Shown here: positions 21,056-30,912 of the stretch, in pieces | Numbering within the stretch: the stretch's first letter is position 1 | Layout: every line of letters starts with the position of its first letter | Assembly: GCF_026151205.1 (NCBI RefSeq) | Contig: NC_087074.1 | Span: 8,969,726-9,033,725 of the forward strand | Length of the DNA stretch: 64,000 bases | Reading direction: 5' to 3' | Source: Bolinopsis microptera | Taxonomy: Eukaryota; Ctenophora; Tentaculata; Lobata; Bolinopsidae | Program-made: the position numbers and the translations under genes | The notes under the pieces: model-generated | Databases searched by the model: none | What the model was told of the DNA's origin: nothing | The model's input: only the letters and a program-made list of their open reading frames with translations

Positions 21056-21600
21056 ACTTTTCATATCAGAGGAATAACGATTTAAGAAAACAATTTTAAA
21101 GAAGAAAAACAACATTCTTATTTACTACATAACATACATACATGCTACATGAAAAGGTTTCCTCCTAGACGTTGGAGTGGCCTGCATCACACACATCTCT
21201 TCTACGGCGTAACATGTTCCTCCATTTTTTTTTTTTTTTTGAAAATTCAATTAATCATTATATATATAAATCAAGCGTTACATTTCAGCCATGCAAAATT
21301 ACAATGACATATTTTGATATACTAAATGGTAAATGGTACTGCAATATAAGTTGCTTAATGTTTGGCCGGATGACAACTAACGAGAAAAAAAAACTTGATT
21401 ATATAATAATTAATTCGGCTGAACCAACACATAGCAAGAGCCACATTAACGTTGGGGCCGTCTACCAAATTTGAATGACAAACATTAACAAGAAATCAAA
21501 CATATCATAAATAATTATAAGGATTTTGTTCATTACAATTCCGTCACAACTGATATGAAAAAAGAAAAGGACAAGCAGATAGGAAATTGGACGGACAGAA
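21056..21600. other. Spacer and RTE 3' UTR
   Basis: AT-rich, with a T run at 21225-21240. The right half is probably the 3' UTR of the RTE-like LINE read from the minus strand. No gene. Confidence 0.35.
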
Positions 21601-21621
21601 TTGTAACCACTCGCTTTAGAG

Positions 21622-23202
21622 CTAATATAACTGTTGTACTGCGTCTCTGCTGATGTTATCGACACCTGTAAATTCAGCTGCATCCTCGAGTACACAGGCC
21701 ATCCAGCCTTTGCGGGGTTGTCCTCGCAGTCTCTTTCCATAGTTTGGTTTCCAATCCAGTAAGAAATTGGGAAACCGTGTTTCTGGCATTCTGACAACAT
21801 GTCCGTACCACCTTAGTCTAGCTGCACCGATAAAAGTTTCGATAGACTTAATTCCAGTACGCCTGAGAACTTCTTCATTGGAGACATGGAAGAACCACTT
21901 TATCTTCAAGATTCTTCTCAGGGAGGTCAAATGGAAGACCTTAAACCGTTTCATCTGCTTTGTTGTGTTCCAGACTTCAGCTCCAAATAACAGAATGGTA
22001 GTAACAGCAGCCTTGTAGATACGTATCTTGGTTGGCGTTCTTATAGTTCGACTGTTCCATATCTTCCAAAGCTGATGGAACGCACCATTAGCACGCTGGA
22101 TCCTGATGTCAAGATCTCGGTCAATGGTACCATCCCCACTGATGTTGGCACCAAGATAAACAAAGTTGCTGACCTGTTCAACAGGTTCTCCATCCACTGT
22201 TAGCTTTATACTGTCTCTTTCGGTGTAAGGTCGCTGGGACGCAAACTTGCTGATCGCCATGCATTGTGTCTTTTTAGCGTTGATCTTTAACCCAGCATAA
22301 GAGGTGTAATAAGCGATAAGATCAGTGGACTCTTGCAGCCCTTCTTCAGTATTGTCCATCACTGCCAGATCATCAGCGTAGTCACTATCCATGATAACGT
22401 TTTCATCTGCACCCTTTAGTTCCTTTTGCAGTACAGCACCATGACTGATTGCCTTGTGAACCTCAGCCAAAAAGATTCCAAAGTTCAGACAAAAATTAAA
22501 TATTAAATACAGGAGGGCCCTGGATATCACCCTGTCCAGTGCCTGAATTGACAGAGAACCAATCAGACATTTCCCCATTTACCCTGACAGCACTCATGGT
22601 TCCGTTGAAAAATGCCTGAAAGATTCTAACATGTTTCTCAGGGAGTCCATAGTGTCTCATGCTTGACCAGATAAACTCTCTTCTGATGGAATCAAACGCT
22701 GCCTTAAAATCAATGAAATTAACATAAAGTGGAATGTTAAATTCAATGCAGTTATGAATAATGGATGGAATAAATCTGATTTATAAATAAAGGATACAAT
22801 TTTAAATTTGTTTCACTAAAATTTGTTTCACTAATACATGAGCGGAGTTCCGTCTGAACCCACACTGGTTTTCCCTAAGAAGACACTCCATTCCAACGTC
22901 CAGCCTCTTAAGAAGAACCATTTGAAGAACCTTAGACGATGTTGCCCTAAGAGTTATACCCATATTATTACTGCAGTATGAGGTGTCTCCCTTCTTTCCA
23001 ATAACCACTATAACCCCTTTAAGCCAATCATCAGGGATCACCTCCTCTTCCCATACCTTTTTAAACAGTAGCTCTAGTTGGCCAACAAGAACACTTCCGC
23101 CATACTTAAGTTGTTTATTAGTTGTCTCATCAACCCCCGCACTTTTGCAGTTCTTTAATTTCTTTAGAGCATAACTAATCTCATCTCTAGAAGGAGGTGC
23201 AC
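21622..23202 (-). pseudogene. RTE-like reverse transcriptase pseudogene
   Basis: Three frame pieces: 23202-22835, 22780-22510 and 22578-21622. A roughly 50-bp insertion at 22781-22833 and a frameshift near 22510 (just after the GQGDIQGPPVFN block) break the ORF. Endonuclease and everything upstream of the RT start are missing. Confidence 0.85.
22781..22833 (+). mobile_element. Truncated insertion with doubled AATTTGTTTCACTA tail
   Basis: About 53 bp interrupt the RTE RT. They end in the same AAATTTGTTTCACTA doublet as the insertion at 19018-19568, and the preceding ATAAAGGATAnAATTTT also matches. Probably a strongly 5'-truncated copy of that family. Confidence 0.6.
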
Positions 23203-23367
23203 AAGGATACAAGGAATACAAGGATACAAGGATACAAAAGTGATAATTATTTTATTGAATTCACAATAGTTATAATTCTGAAATAATTTAAGGTTACACA
23301 ATTCTAGTTATTTACAGATGTGTAGGGATAAAATAGAAATGTTTAATATAATACTATTTTTGAGGTC

Positions 23368-26300
23368 CTATAGCATTATGCATTGGCCAGTATTTGAGTG
23401 GAAATCTGGGCTCTTATAGTAGGCTGTAAAATTTTCGTTCACAGAGAGAATTGAATGGATTGCTCTTGCTGTGGCAGTAAATTTTGTAGGGTCTAGTGTT
23501 TTATCGGATAGCAAACCGGCTAGGTCAGTAATATTTTTGGGATGGAAGTTAAATTTTTCTCTAACTGAGGAGTAGAGTAAACAGTCAGTTAGAACATGAA
23601 TTTCGTCCTCAATAGGCTTAAGCCCCTTGCTGAAAAAGCAAAAAGTGCACCATCGATGTTCTCTTGGTACTAGGGGGGTTTCGTAACGGCCCCTCTCAAT
23701 GTAAAGATTGTGGCAGCTAATACGAAACCTTGTTAAGCTTTTCCGAGCATCGGGGATCTTAACCACTCCTAAGTATGTTTCTGGTTTAAAATCATGTTTA
23801 ATTTGATTGTAGAATTCTAATTTAGGTGAGGATGCCTTGGCAGATTTCCAGGTATCCACAAATTCTTCCCTCATGTTGTGACTGATTTGGGTAGAGAGCT
23901 TGGATTTTGAAGAGGATGAGTGGGGGAAGTTATATTTGGTGAGAAGATTAGAGATGTTGGTGTACCAAGGAAGGCCCAGCATAATCTGCTCGTGAAATGC
24001 AGCGGAGAGAAGTTCATTTTCAGTGCTTTCAAGGCGAGTATAGAAATCTATTGTAAGTTTGCAGGCTTCAAAGAAGAGGGGGTGGCGCCCACTTTCGCCC
24101 CAGCAGCCTATATTTGATGCTTTTGAATGGACAGACAAGGACCACTTGATAAACTTAAGGTGGAATCTTTCATAGTGGTCTTGTGAGATGTACCTGAGAG
24201 TATGCTGGGGGTTCAATGAAACAAGAAATTCAATGAAACAAGAAATTTAATTTTAGCACATTTTACAGAATAAAAGATGTAAAACAATTCATAAAATATA
24301 ATGCCCATTTGGTGTATGACTTTTTGTCCTTGACTGCTTGTTTGGTTTTGGAAGGACAGGTTACTAACGGGGCAAGGAATGCGCGTGCCTGGGAGCTTTT
24401 GCACACACCAAAACGCTAGTTCAGTTAAGTTTTTAGAGACAAGGCTCAAATTAGGACTATGGCTTTGCTATCTGTTTTGGAGAGGTATCTCATGGTTTTT
24501 GAGTGAGGACATAAGATTTGGCAGCCATAGAGCAGTATCGGTTTTATTAGAGAGTCAAATAGAATGTTTAGAGAACGGTGAGAGAGGGCATCTTTGACGA
24601 TATTGCCTTTGAGGCCATAGAGAGCACGGAGAGCCTTGGCCCTCAGTTCAGTATTTGCTGCTGTAAAAGATCCATTTCTGTGGAATATAATGCCAAGATA
24701 GCAGTATTTGTCGGTGTGTTGGATGGGCTGGCCTCCCAAAATGAATGTTTCATAGGATTGTTTTCTTTTAGGAGGGCAGAATATGAGAATCTTGGTTTTT
24801 TTAATGTTTACTTCAAGGCCCATAGAGTTACAGAAGTCGAATAGGATGTTTATATTGTCTTGCAAGGCCTTGGGACTTAGGGCAAGTAGGACAAGATCGT
24901 CAGCCCAGAGCAGATGTGATATTAGGACGTCAGCTAGAATAGGATAATCACCAACAGATTTCAGGAGAGATGACAAGTCGTTGATATAGATTTTAAAAAG
25001 GTCCGGTGATAGAGGGTGTCCCTGCTCTGTTCCTTTTCCAATGTCAATATTAGGGGACAAGAGTCTGGAGATTTTTATATGAGCTATTGAGTTTCTATAC
25101 ATATCACTTAGGCAATTGAAGAAGTTTCCAGTTATTCCAAGGCATGTGATTTTGTGCAGAAGGAGGTCCCTACATACAGTGTCAAAGGCCTTTCTTAGAT
25201 CAACAAAGCATGCATAGAGACGAGCTTTTTTAACCTTGGTATATTTGTCAATGACTGTCTTAAGGGTAAAAACGTGGTCATTTGTTTGAGCACCCTTCGA
25301 GAACCCTAGTTGTTCTTTTGGGTCAGGGCAGTAGAGCTTTTTGAAGTGCAGGAGACGCTCAAGTAAGATGCTAGAGAACAGTTTACCCATACAGCTACCA
25401 ACAGCTATTGCTCTGTAGTTGTCCGGGCTGAAAGGGTTGCCAGACTTGTAAATAGGAGTAATGATGCTGGTGTGCCATGGATAGTAACCGGAGACCAGTG
25501 AGTGGTTGAAGTTTTTGAGGATGGCTTTGAGACAAAGCGGAGTTACGCTCTGAAGCATCTCGTTGGATATCAAGTCGTTTGAGCAACTTTTACCTTTTTT
25601 GAGATTTTTGATGGCAGAGGTCACTTCAGATTCTGACATGAGCTTATTTAGGATATCCAGATCTGGTGGTTCAGGGTAATGTTTGTGATTGTGGTGAGTG
25701 AGATCTGGCTCCTGGTCTGGTTTTTTATAAAGGGATGCAAAGAAGTCATGGAAGCTAGCTAAATCAAATTTGTCAAGTAAGGGGCTAGTGTCATGTTCTT
25801 GTTTAAGCCGTTTAAATTTTTTCCAGTCGAGTATGTGACCTTCTTCTATAGCTTCATTTAACTTCTTAAGGAAAGCTACTTTCTTACTGTTTACAAAATT
25901 GCTATGCTTGTTGCGTTGCTTAAAATATTCTAGTCTGAGGATACTGTTACAGTGCTTACTACCAAGCCGATTTGCTAGCCTATTAAGGTTCCGCCGCGAG
26001 GAGTTGACTTGTGGGTCGAACCATTTTTTACGGGCAGAATTTTTGGGAGGCTTTTTCACTTTTAAGGCTATATCAGCAGCACTGTGGAGACATTTTATGA
26101 CTGCATCGTTCAGTTCGTGATTGCCCTCCAGAGTACTGCTAAATTCATTTGTCACAATGCTTTCCAGATTGTTGATAATTTCGGGCGAGGTAAGGGCTTT
26201 TTTAAATAGTGAATGGGAGGTGTTGCTGTCCCACTTATAGCCACAAGGAAAGTTAGAAAAGTCTGGGAGCTGGAAGTTTGCGACAAATGGTTCAAATGTA

Positions 26301-26680
26301 GTGAGTTTCAAGACTAATGGACAATGATCAGAGTATGATGTAAACTCTTTTACTTGGAGAGAGTTTACATGATCTCTTGCCCATGAGGTGATTACAAAAT
26401 AGTCAACCACACTGCTTCCATTGTATTTGTGACAGTTCATTTTTCCAGTGGTGTCCCCAAGGGTACGACCATTAAGAATTTTGAGTTGGTTATTGATAAC
26501 CATGTCAAGGAAGTGTTGGCAGTGGGGTTCAGATATTGTAAGGTCAGAATTGTTTCTTGGTTCTTCTATGTCGTGCTCGAGTCCAATGTCGTTATAGATG
26601 TCATGGATGGCAGGTGCATTACAGGAAAGGATATAGTCTGGGAGTTTTCCAGTTCGTGCATCAGAACTACTACAAAACAA
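23368..26680 (-). pseudogene. LINE-B endonuclease-reverse transcriptase, split
   Basis: Frame 26680-24461 starts inside an apurinic endonuclease-type domain (last motif SSVVDYF...SYSDHCPLVL, with the conserved Ser-Asp-His). It continues through a basic linker into the RT, with WADD box LLWADDLVLLALS. Frame 24213-23368 carries the C-terminal part with CTFC and the H...C zinc residues. Comparison with LINE-A shows that the insertion at 24214-24460 is the only break between them, so the ORF was intact before it. The start of the endonuclease is missing. Confidence 0.88.
24214..24460 (-). mobile_element. 247-bp insertion in LINE-B with doubled tail
   Basis: The exact borders come from comparison with LINE-A (site GGGGGTT/GGCTTT near 17290). 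The minus strand ends in two copies of AATTTCTTGTTTCATTG, a diverged version of the tail at 19568. No target duplication is present. Confidence 0.75.
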
Positions 26681-26999
26681 TCAATACATATTATATTATA
26701 TTTATAGATAAATTAAAATTTGAAATCCAACCATATACACAGTCCGCCGCGCCGCGAACACTGAGAAAAGACAATTTTTTGAGAAAAGACACTGCCACAC
26801 AGCCGTTTATATATGGCCCACAGTACGGGACATTATGAGCTCCAAGACTATAATAATCCCAAGTTAAACGTATCGACTCACCATTGTCAGCCATCTAAAA
26901 TTTGTATGTTAAACTCTAAATATAACATATAATTAAGTTTTTAATTGGCTGACTTTTAATTCGAATAAGCGATGGATGACGACAGAAACATAGTGAGAG
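26681..26999. other. Short spacer
   Basis: AT-rich with a CCGCCGCGCCGCG patch near 26745. No gene supported. Confidence 0.3.
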
Positions 27000-28262
27000 A
27001 GGATTGTTATGTGGAAGGACACAAACATATTTATAAGACACTTCTTTGCCACCAGCCACATATGGATGAAACCAAAGATAATTGTTATGTTTCCCTTTAT
27101 TACTGACGAAACTCGATCAATTCTTACTAAAACTTCATTAGAAACATTTTTAAAAAGCAATCATTTGCCATATACTTTTAGAAATCATATCTTTCTTAAA
27201 TCCTTCTAATTTAATTTAAAAGCCTAAAACTGTTACAAAGTTCTTGACCAGTGATCAACCGGGATCCCGGCCCCGGCCCCGGATACGGCCGGGATTTGTG
27301 TTTTTTCCCCGGCCCCGGCAAAACAATTTTCAAAATCCCGGCCAGAGGCCCCCAATCCCGGCCCGGCTTTTTGTCAATTTTTGCCGGGATTTTGCCGGGA
27401 TTTCTCGTATTTTCTGCCTCAATTTAAACCAATAGATTATCAGAATTTATCTTGATTTTTAGACTTAAATTAAACACAAAATTTTCGGTAACATGAGATC
27501 GAGTGAAAAATATAAATACGCGGACTTGAAATCATTCCAGTTTGATATTCAGAAAATTTCAACTTTGAATTTACAAAGAATGTAAAATATTAATGTTGAT
27601 TAAAAAAGTTAGAGGTTGATTAAAAAGTTCGAGTAAAGTCATGTGTTCGTGTACCGTTTTCTTTCATATAACTAGTACAAACGTCAAACAATTTAGTTCA
27701 GGAGCAAAAAACAGTAGAGAGTGAGGCCAACTCGATGCAGATGATGATGATAGTCATCAGATCACAGATGACTACTCGTTTCCGGTGTCAGCTTCAGTGT
27801 CCGAAATATCTATGTCCGGCTACAAGAAAGCCTTTCTGAGTTACATTTAACTATTAAAAAGAAATAATCGTTCCTCATCCTTTAAAAATTGTGTAGCTGC
27901 CTTCTAGGTTGACCTTGAAGCTAGCTCACATTGATACGAGTTTCCGGAAACTTTCAAAAATTTTCAAAATTAGATTAAAAAATCCCGGCCCCGGCCCCGG
28001 CATATTTAAGCCAATCCCTGCCCCAGCCCCGGCCTTGGCATAATTTCAAAATCCCGGTTAATCCCGGCCCTGGCTGATTCAACTTGGTCCCGGCCCCGGC
28101 TAAATTTCGTCCCCGGTCGATCCCTGTTCTTGACGTCCGGAGGGAGTTTGTTCCAATATGAAATAACTGGCTCTGGGAGAAAAAACTTCTGGATATTCTT
28201 GATTTTAGTTAAACTTCTACTACATCTGTTGCTTGAAACAAGATTAGGACCGGACCTGCTAA
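27000..28262 (-). pseudogene. CR1-like LINE C-terminal remnant, split by a hAT MITE
   Basis: The minus strand at 28262-28127 reads a CR1-type ending (GPNLVSSN, then FFLPEPVISYWNKLPPDVKN), and the frame continues on the other side of the MITE at 27248-27000 with decayed homology, including a WFHPYVA block like that at 19940. Stops and shifts are frequent. The MITE target duplication TTCTTGAC lies inside this LINE. Confidence 0.7.
27249..28126. mobile_element. hAT-type MITE, 878 bp
   Basis: Ends CAGTGATCAACCGGGA and, inverted, CAGGGATCGACCGGGG (13/16), followed on both sides by CCCGGCCCCGG-rich subterminal repeats. It is flanked by a perfect 8-bp duplication TTCTTGAC (27241-27248 and 28127-28134). 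No transposase frame. CAGGG ends with 8-bp duplication are the hAT signature. Confidence 0.92.
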
Positions 28263-28603
28263 TTCTAAATTAGTATGTGTGCAAAGGTCTATACAGTTGT
28301 TCAAAATCTGTACAAGAATTGACTGCAATTTGGCACCACAAAACTTAACAATTACGCATCACATGAATGTGTTTCACAACATGATGTGGATTACAAATGA
28401 TGCATTCAGTGATTAATTGACGACGTCAATGCAAAGCAGAGCAACGATCTGGTTGAAGCAGTTTGTGCAGCGTGTCGAACCGGCTAAGTCCCCCATATCC
28501 AGTGATTGAGCTGTTGGTGGTATCGATTAATATTTATATGTTTTCAGATGTTGACTTCATGTTGTTTCTTTAATTCTTTTGTTGTATTCCTGTATATTAT
28601 TAA
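28263..28603. other. Region before the zinc-finger exon
   Basis: No gene. It ends in a pyrimidine-rich stretch and TTATTAACAG, a good splice acceptor at 28594-28603. It is therefore likely the 3' end of an intron of the zinc-finger gene. Confidence 0.4.
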
Positions 28604-28624
28604 CAGTAGCATCCTTACAGTCTT

Positions 28625-30214
28625 ATGCCTATTGGCTATATGGCTCCTACTAATCGTAAGAAGACAACCCTGAGACCCTTCCAGTGTAATCTCTGCGACT
28701 ATGCAACATCCATAAGCAGCAGCTTGAAAAAGCACAAACGTACTCACACCGGAGAAAGACCTTTTCCTTGTGAAATATGCAATTTTTCTGGAGTAACAAA
28801 GAGCTCTTTAGTAAGGCACATACGCACACACACCAAGGAAAAACCATTTAAATGTAAACTGTGTGACTATTCAGGTGCTCAAAGCAGTTCCTTGAAACTT
28901 CATCAACGTACTCACACTGGAGAGAAACCTTACTCTTGTGACAAATGTGATTATTCTGCGTCAACTAGCAGTTCTATAGATAAACACAAGCTTATCCACA
29001 CGGGGGAAAGACCCTATATTTGTGATATGTGTGATTATTCAGCAGTCCAGAGCAGTGCGTTGACAGTTCACAAACGTACACACACAGGAGAGAAACCTTT
29101 TCATTGTGACATATGCAACCATTCCACTGCAACTAGCAGTGGATTAGCAGTTCACAAACGTACTCATGCCAAGGAACGTCCTTATCAGTGTGATGAATGT
29201 GATTTTAAGACAAAGACACAAAATAGCCTGAAAAAACATAAAAATTCTCATAGCAGAGCTCGACCATATGAGTGCAATCAGTGTGAACACCGTTCAAAGG
29301 ATAAGATTCAATTGAAAATCCACATGCTGTTTCATAGCGGTGATAGGCCCTGGGTTTGTGATAAATGTGATTATGGATCAAAAACTAAACGTCAGCTGAC
29401 TCTTCATTATCGTACTCATACTGGTGAAAAACCTTTTGTTTGTGATATGTGTGACTACAGAGCTGCTCTAAATGAAAACCTGGCAAGGCACATTGAAATA
29501 CATCATTCTGATCGCCAAAGGCTGTTCAAATGTAATGACTGTGATTACAGTGCCTTTTCAAAACCAACATTATTAACCCATATTCAATATATTCACTCAA
29601 ATGAACGACCATTTGAATGTGACAAATGTGAATATAAAGCAAAAACGAAAACAAGTTTAGCAAATCACAAACGAACTCACACTGGATTACTCCCCCACCA
29701 ATGTCCTACTTGTGATCACCGTTTTGCAACTAGACAAACTCTAAAGATCCACTTGGAGACACATTCTGACGAAAGACCATTCACATGTGAATACTGTGAC
29801 TATAGCTCACGCCTGAAGAGAGATCTAAAATCACACATTAAAAGAGTGCACACTCACCCAGGTCCACGTCCATACAAATGTACTTTATGTGATTTCCGAG
29901 CAGCAAAAAATGCCTACTTGCAATACCATATGGTAAAGCACTCTGACGAAAGACCCTTCAAATGTGATTTCTGTAACCATCGAACACGTCGAAAAGTCAA
30001 TCTTAATGTTCATATTAGAGTTAAGCATACTCATGCAGGATTACGTCCCTTTCAGTGCTCAAAATGTGATTTCCAGGCAGCAAGAAAGGGCCACCTCACA
30101 CAGCATTTACTTACCCATTCTGAGGAAAAACCATTTGCTTGTGATCTTTGTGACTTCCGAACACGCTGGAAAAGTGAAGTACCATTACATCGTAAAAGGA
30201 TTCATGCAGAATAG
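28625..30214 (+). CDS. C2H2 zinc-finger protein with 18 tandem fingers
   Basis: 529 aa from ATG 28625; another in-frame ATG lies five codons on. After about 19 residues the whole protein is 18 C2H2 fingers (CxxC...HxxxH or HxxxxH) with TGE(K/R)P-type linkers in the first half and looser SDERPF linkers in the second. Many fingers have the form CDYxAxxxxxLxxHxxxH, typical of animal poly-zinc-finger transcription factors such as the REST/CTCF-like or ZNF families; orthology cannot be assigned. There is no KRAB, BTB or ZAD domain here. An acceptor at 28603 implies at least one upstream exon, probably UTR. DNA binding in the nucleus is inferred from the family. Confidence 0.9.
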   Translation: MPIGYMAPTNRKKTTLRPFQCNLCDYATSISSSLKKHKRTHTGERPFPCEICNFSGVTKSSLVRHIRTHTKEKPFKCKLCDYSGAQSSSLKLHQRTHTGEKPYSCDKCDYSASTSSSIDKHKLIHTGERPYICDMCDYSAVQSSALTVHKRTHTGEKPFHCDICNHSTATSSGLAVHKRTHAKERPYQCDECDFKTKTQNSLKKHKNSHSRARPYECNQCEHRSKDKIQLKIHMLFHSGDRPWVCDKCDYGSKTKRQLTLHYRTHTGEKPFVCDMCDYRAALNENLARHIEIHHSDRQRLFKCNDCDYSAFSKPTLLTHIQYIHSNERPFECDKCEYKAKTKTSLANHKRTHTGLLPHQCPTCDHRFATRQTLKIHLETHSDERPFTCEYCDYSSRLKRDLKSHIKRVHTHPGPRPYKCTLCDFRAAKNAYLQYHMVKHSDERPFKCDFCNHRTRRKVNLNVHIRVKHTHAGLRPFQCSKCDFQAARKGHLTQHLLTHSEEKPFACDLCDFRTRWKSEVPLHRKRIHAE

Positions 30215-30912
30215 AATTCTATGAATTATAAGACCAAAGTACTAATAAACAGACTCTTAAACCTTATTATTGTTGACTAATTATTGTTGACTACCATAGT
30301 GCCATAAAGAATAATTTTAAACATTTCCTAATTTTATTTATTTCTTAGTATGCTCATAACATGTGTGTAATATTACAATCAGTAAAATGCAAGGGAAGCT
30401 TTGAGTTGTTATTTCTACATTATGTATTTGAGTCTTCATAATAATATTTATAGACATATCGCAATCTTTTATATAGGGGTTCATATTATGTATATCAATT
30501 ATTTAATATGTAACTTAGTTTATTCCTTTTAGTGTCATATCTGATGTTGAAAAGAATGGGCAAAATTTTGTATACCTGTACCGTACCAGTATTAGGTAAG
30601 ATGCCATTATCGTCTAATGACCAGGGACACTATATTATGACCATATTATATTAAGTTGAAAAGATTGTTATGTTTTCACTACTGTAGTGTAATATCTGAT
30701 GTTGATCATTGAAATTTATTCCCATTTGTTTTGTATACTCTTGGATATATTACAAATTCAACAATATTTTCAGAATTAGCATGGTACCGAACTAATGTAA
30801 TATCTGATGTTGATCATTGAAACTTATTCCCATTTGTTTTGTATACTCTTGGATATATTACAAATTCAACAATATTTTCAGAATGGTACCGAACATAAAA
30901 TATCAGAGGTGA
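30215..30912 (+). other. Zinc-finger 3' UTR and HIRA upstream region
   Basis: AT-rich. AATAAA-like signals occur shortly after the zinc-finger stop (30242 region). The last 220 bp are a tandem duplication (separate entry) and must include the HIRA promoter or 5' UTR. Confidence 0.4.
30689..30896 (+). repeat. 108-bp tandem duplication just upstream of HIRA
   Basis: Copy 1 (30689-30776) and copy 2 (30797-30884) are almost identical (one mismatch seen over 88 bp), and the shared GGTACCGAAC follows both. It ends about 20 bp before the HIRA ATG, so the HIRA 5' leader or promoter is duplicated. Confidence 0.9.

Larger units (their letters stand above)
21600..23202 (-). mobile_element. RTE-like LINE, degraded and interrupted
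   Basis: Minus-strand RT of the RTE type, running from the start block (ISYALKKLKNCKSAGVDET, WLKGVIVVIGKKGD) through GITL, LRENQCGFRRN, FIDFKAAFDSIRRE and YADDLAV to the C-terminal block RLRWYGHVVRMPETRFPN. LINE-B interrupts its upstream side at 23203. Confidence 0.85.
23203..26680 (-). mobile_element. LINE-B, endonuclease-RT LINE, interrupted copy
   Basis: The longer sister of LINE-A in the same orientation, with the same GGATACAA-type tail at 23203-23237. It is inserted in the RTE LINE. It covers the end of an AP endonuclease domain, the RT and the C-terminal zinc motif. A 247-bp sequence (24214-24460) splits it. The 5' border is approximate. Confidence 0.85.

Noticed and set aside
27244-27435. 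Pro/Arg/Gly-rich ORF
   Set aside because: It reads the CCCGGCCCCGG subterminal repeats of a MITE.
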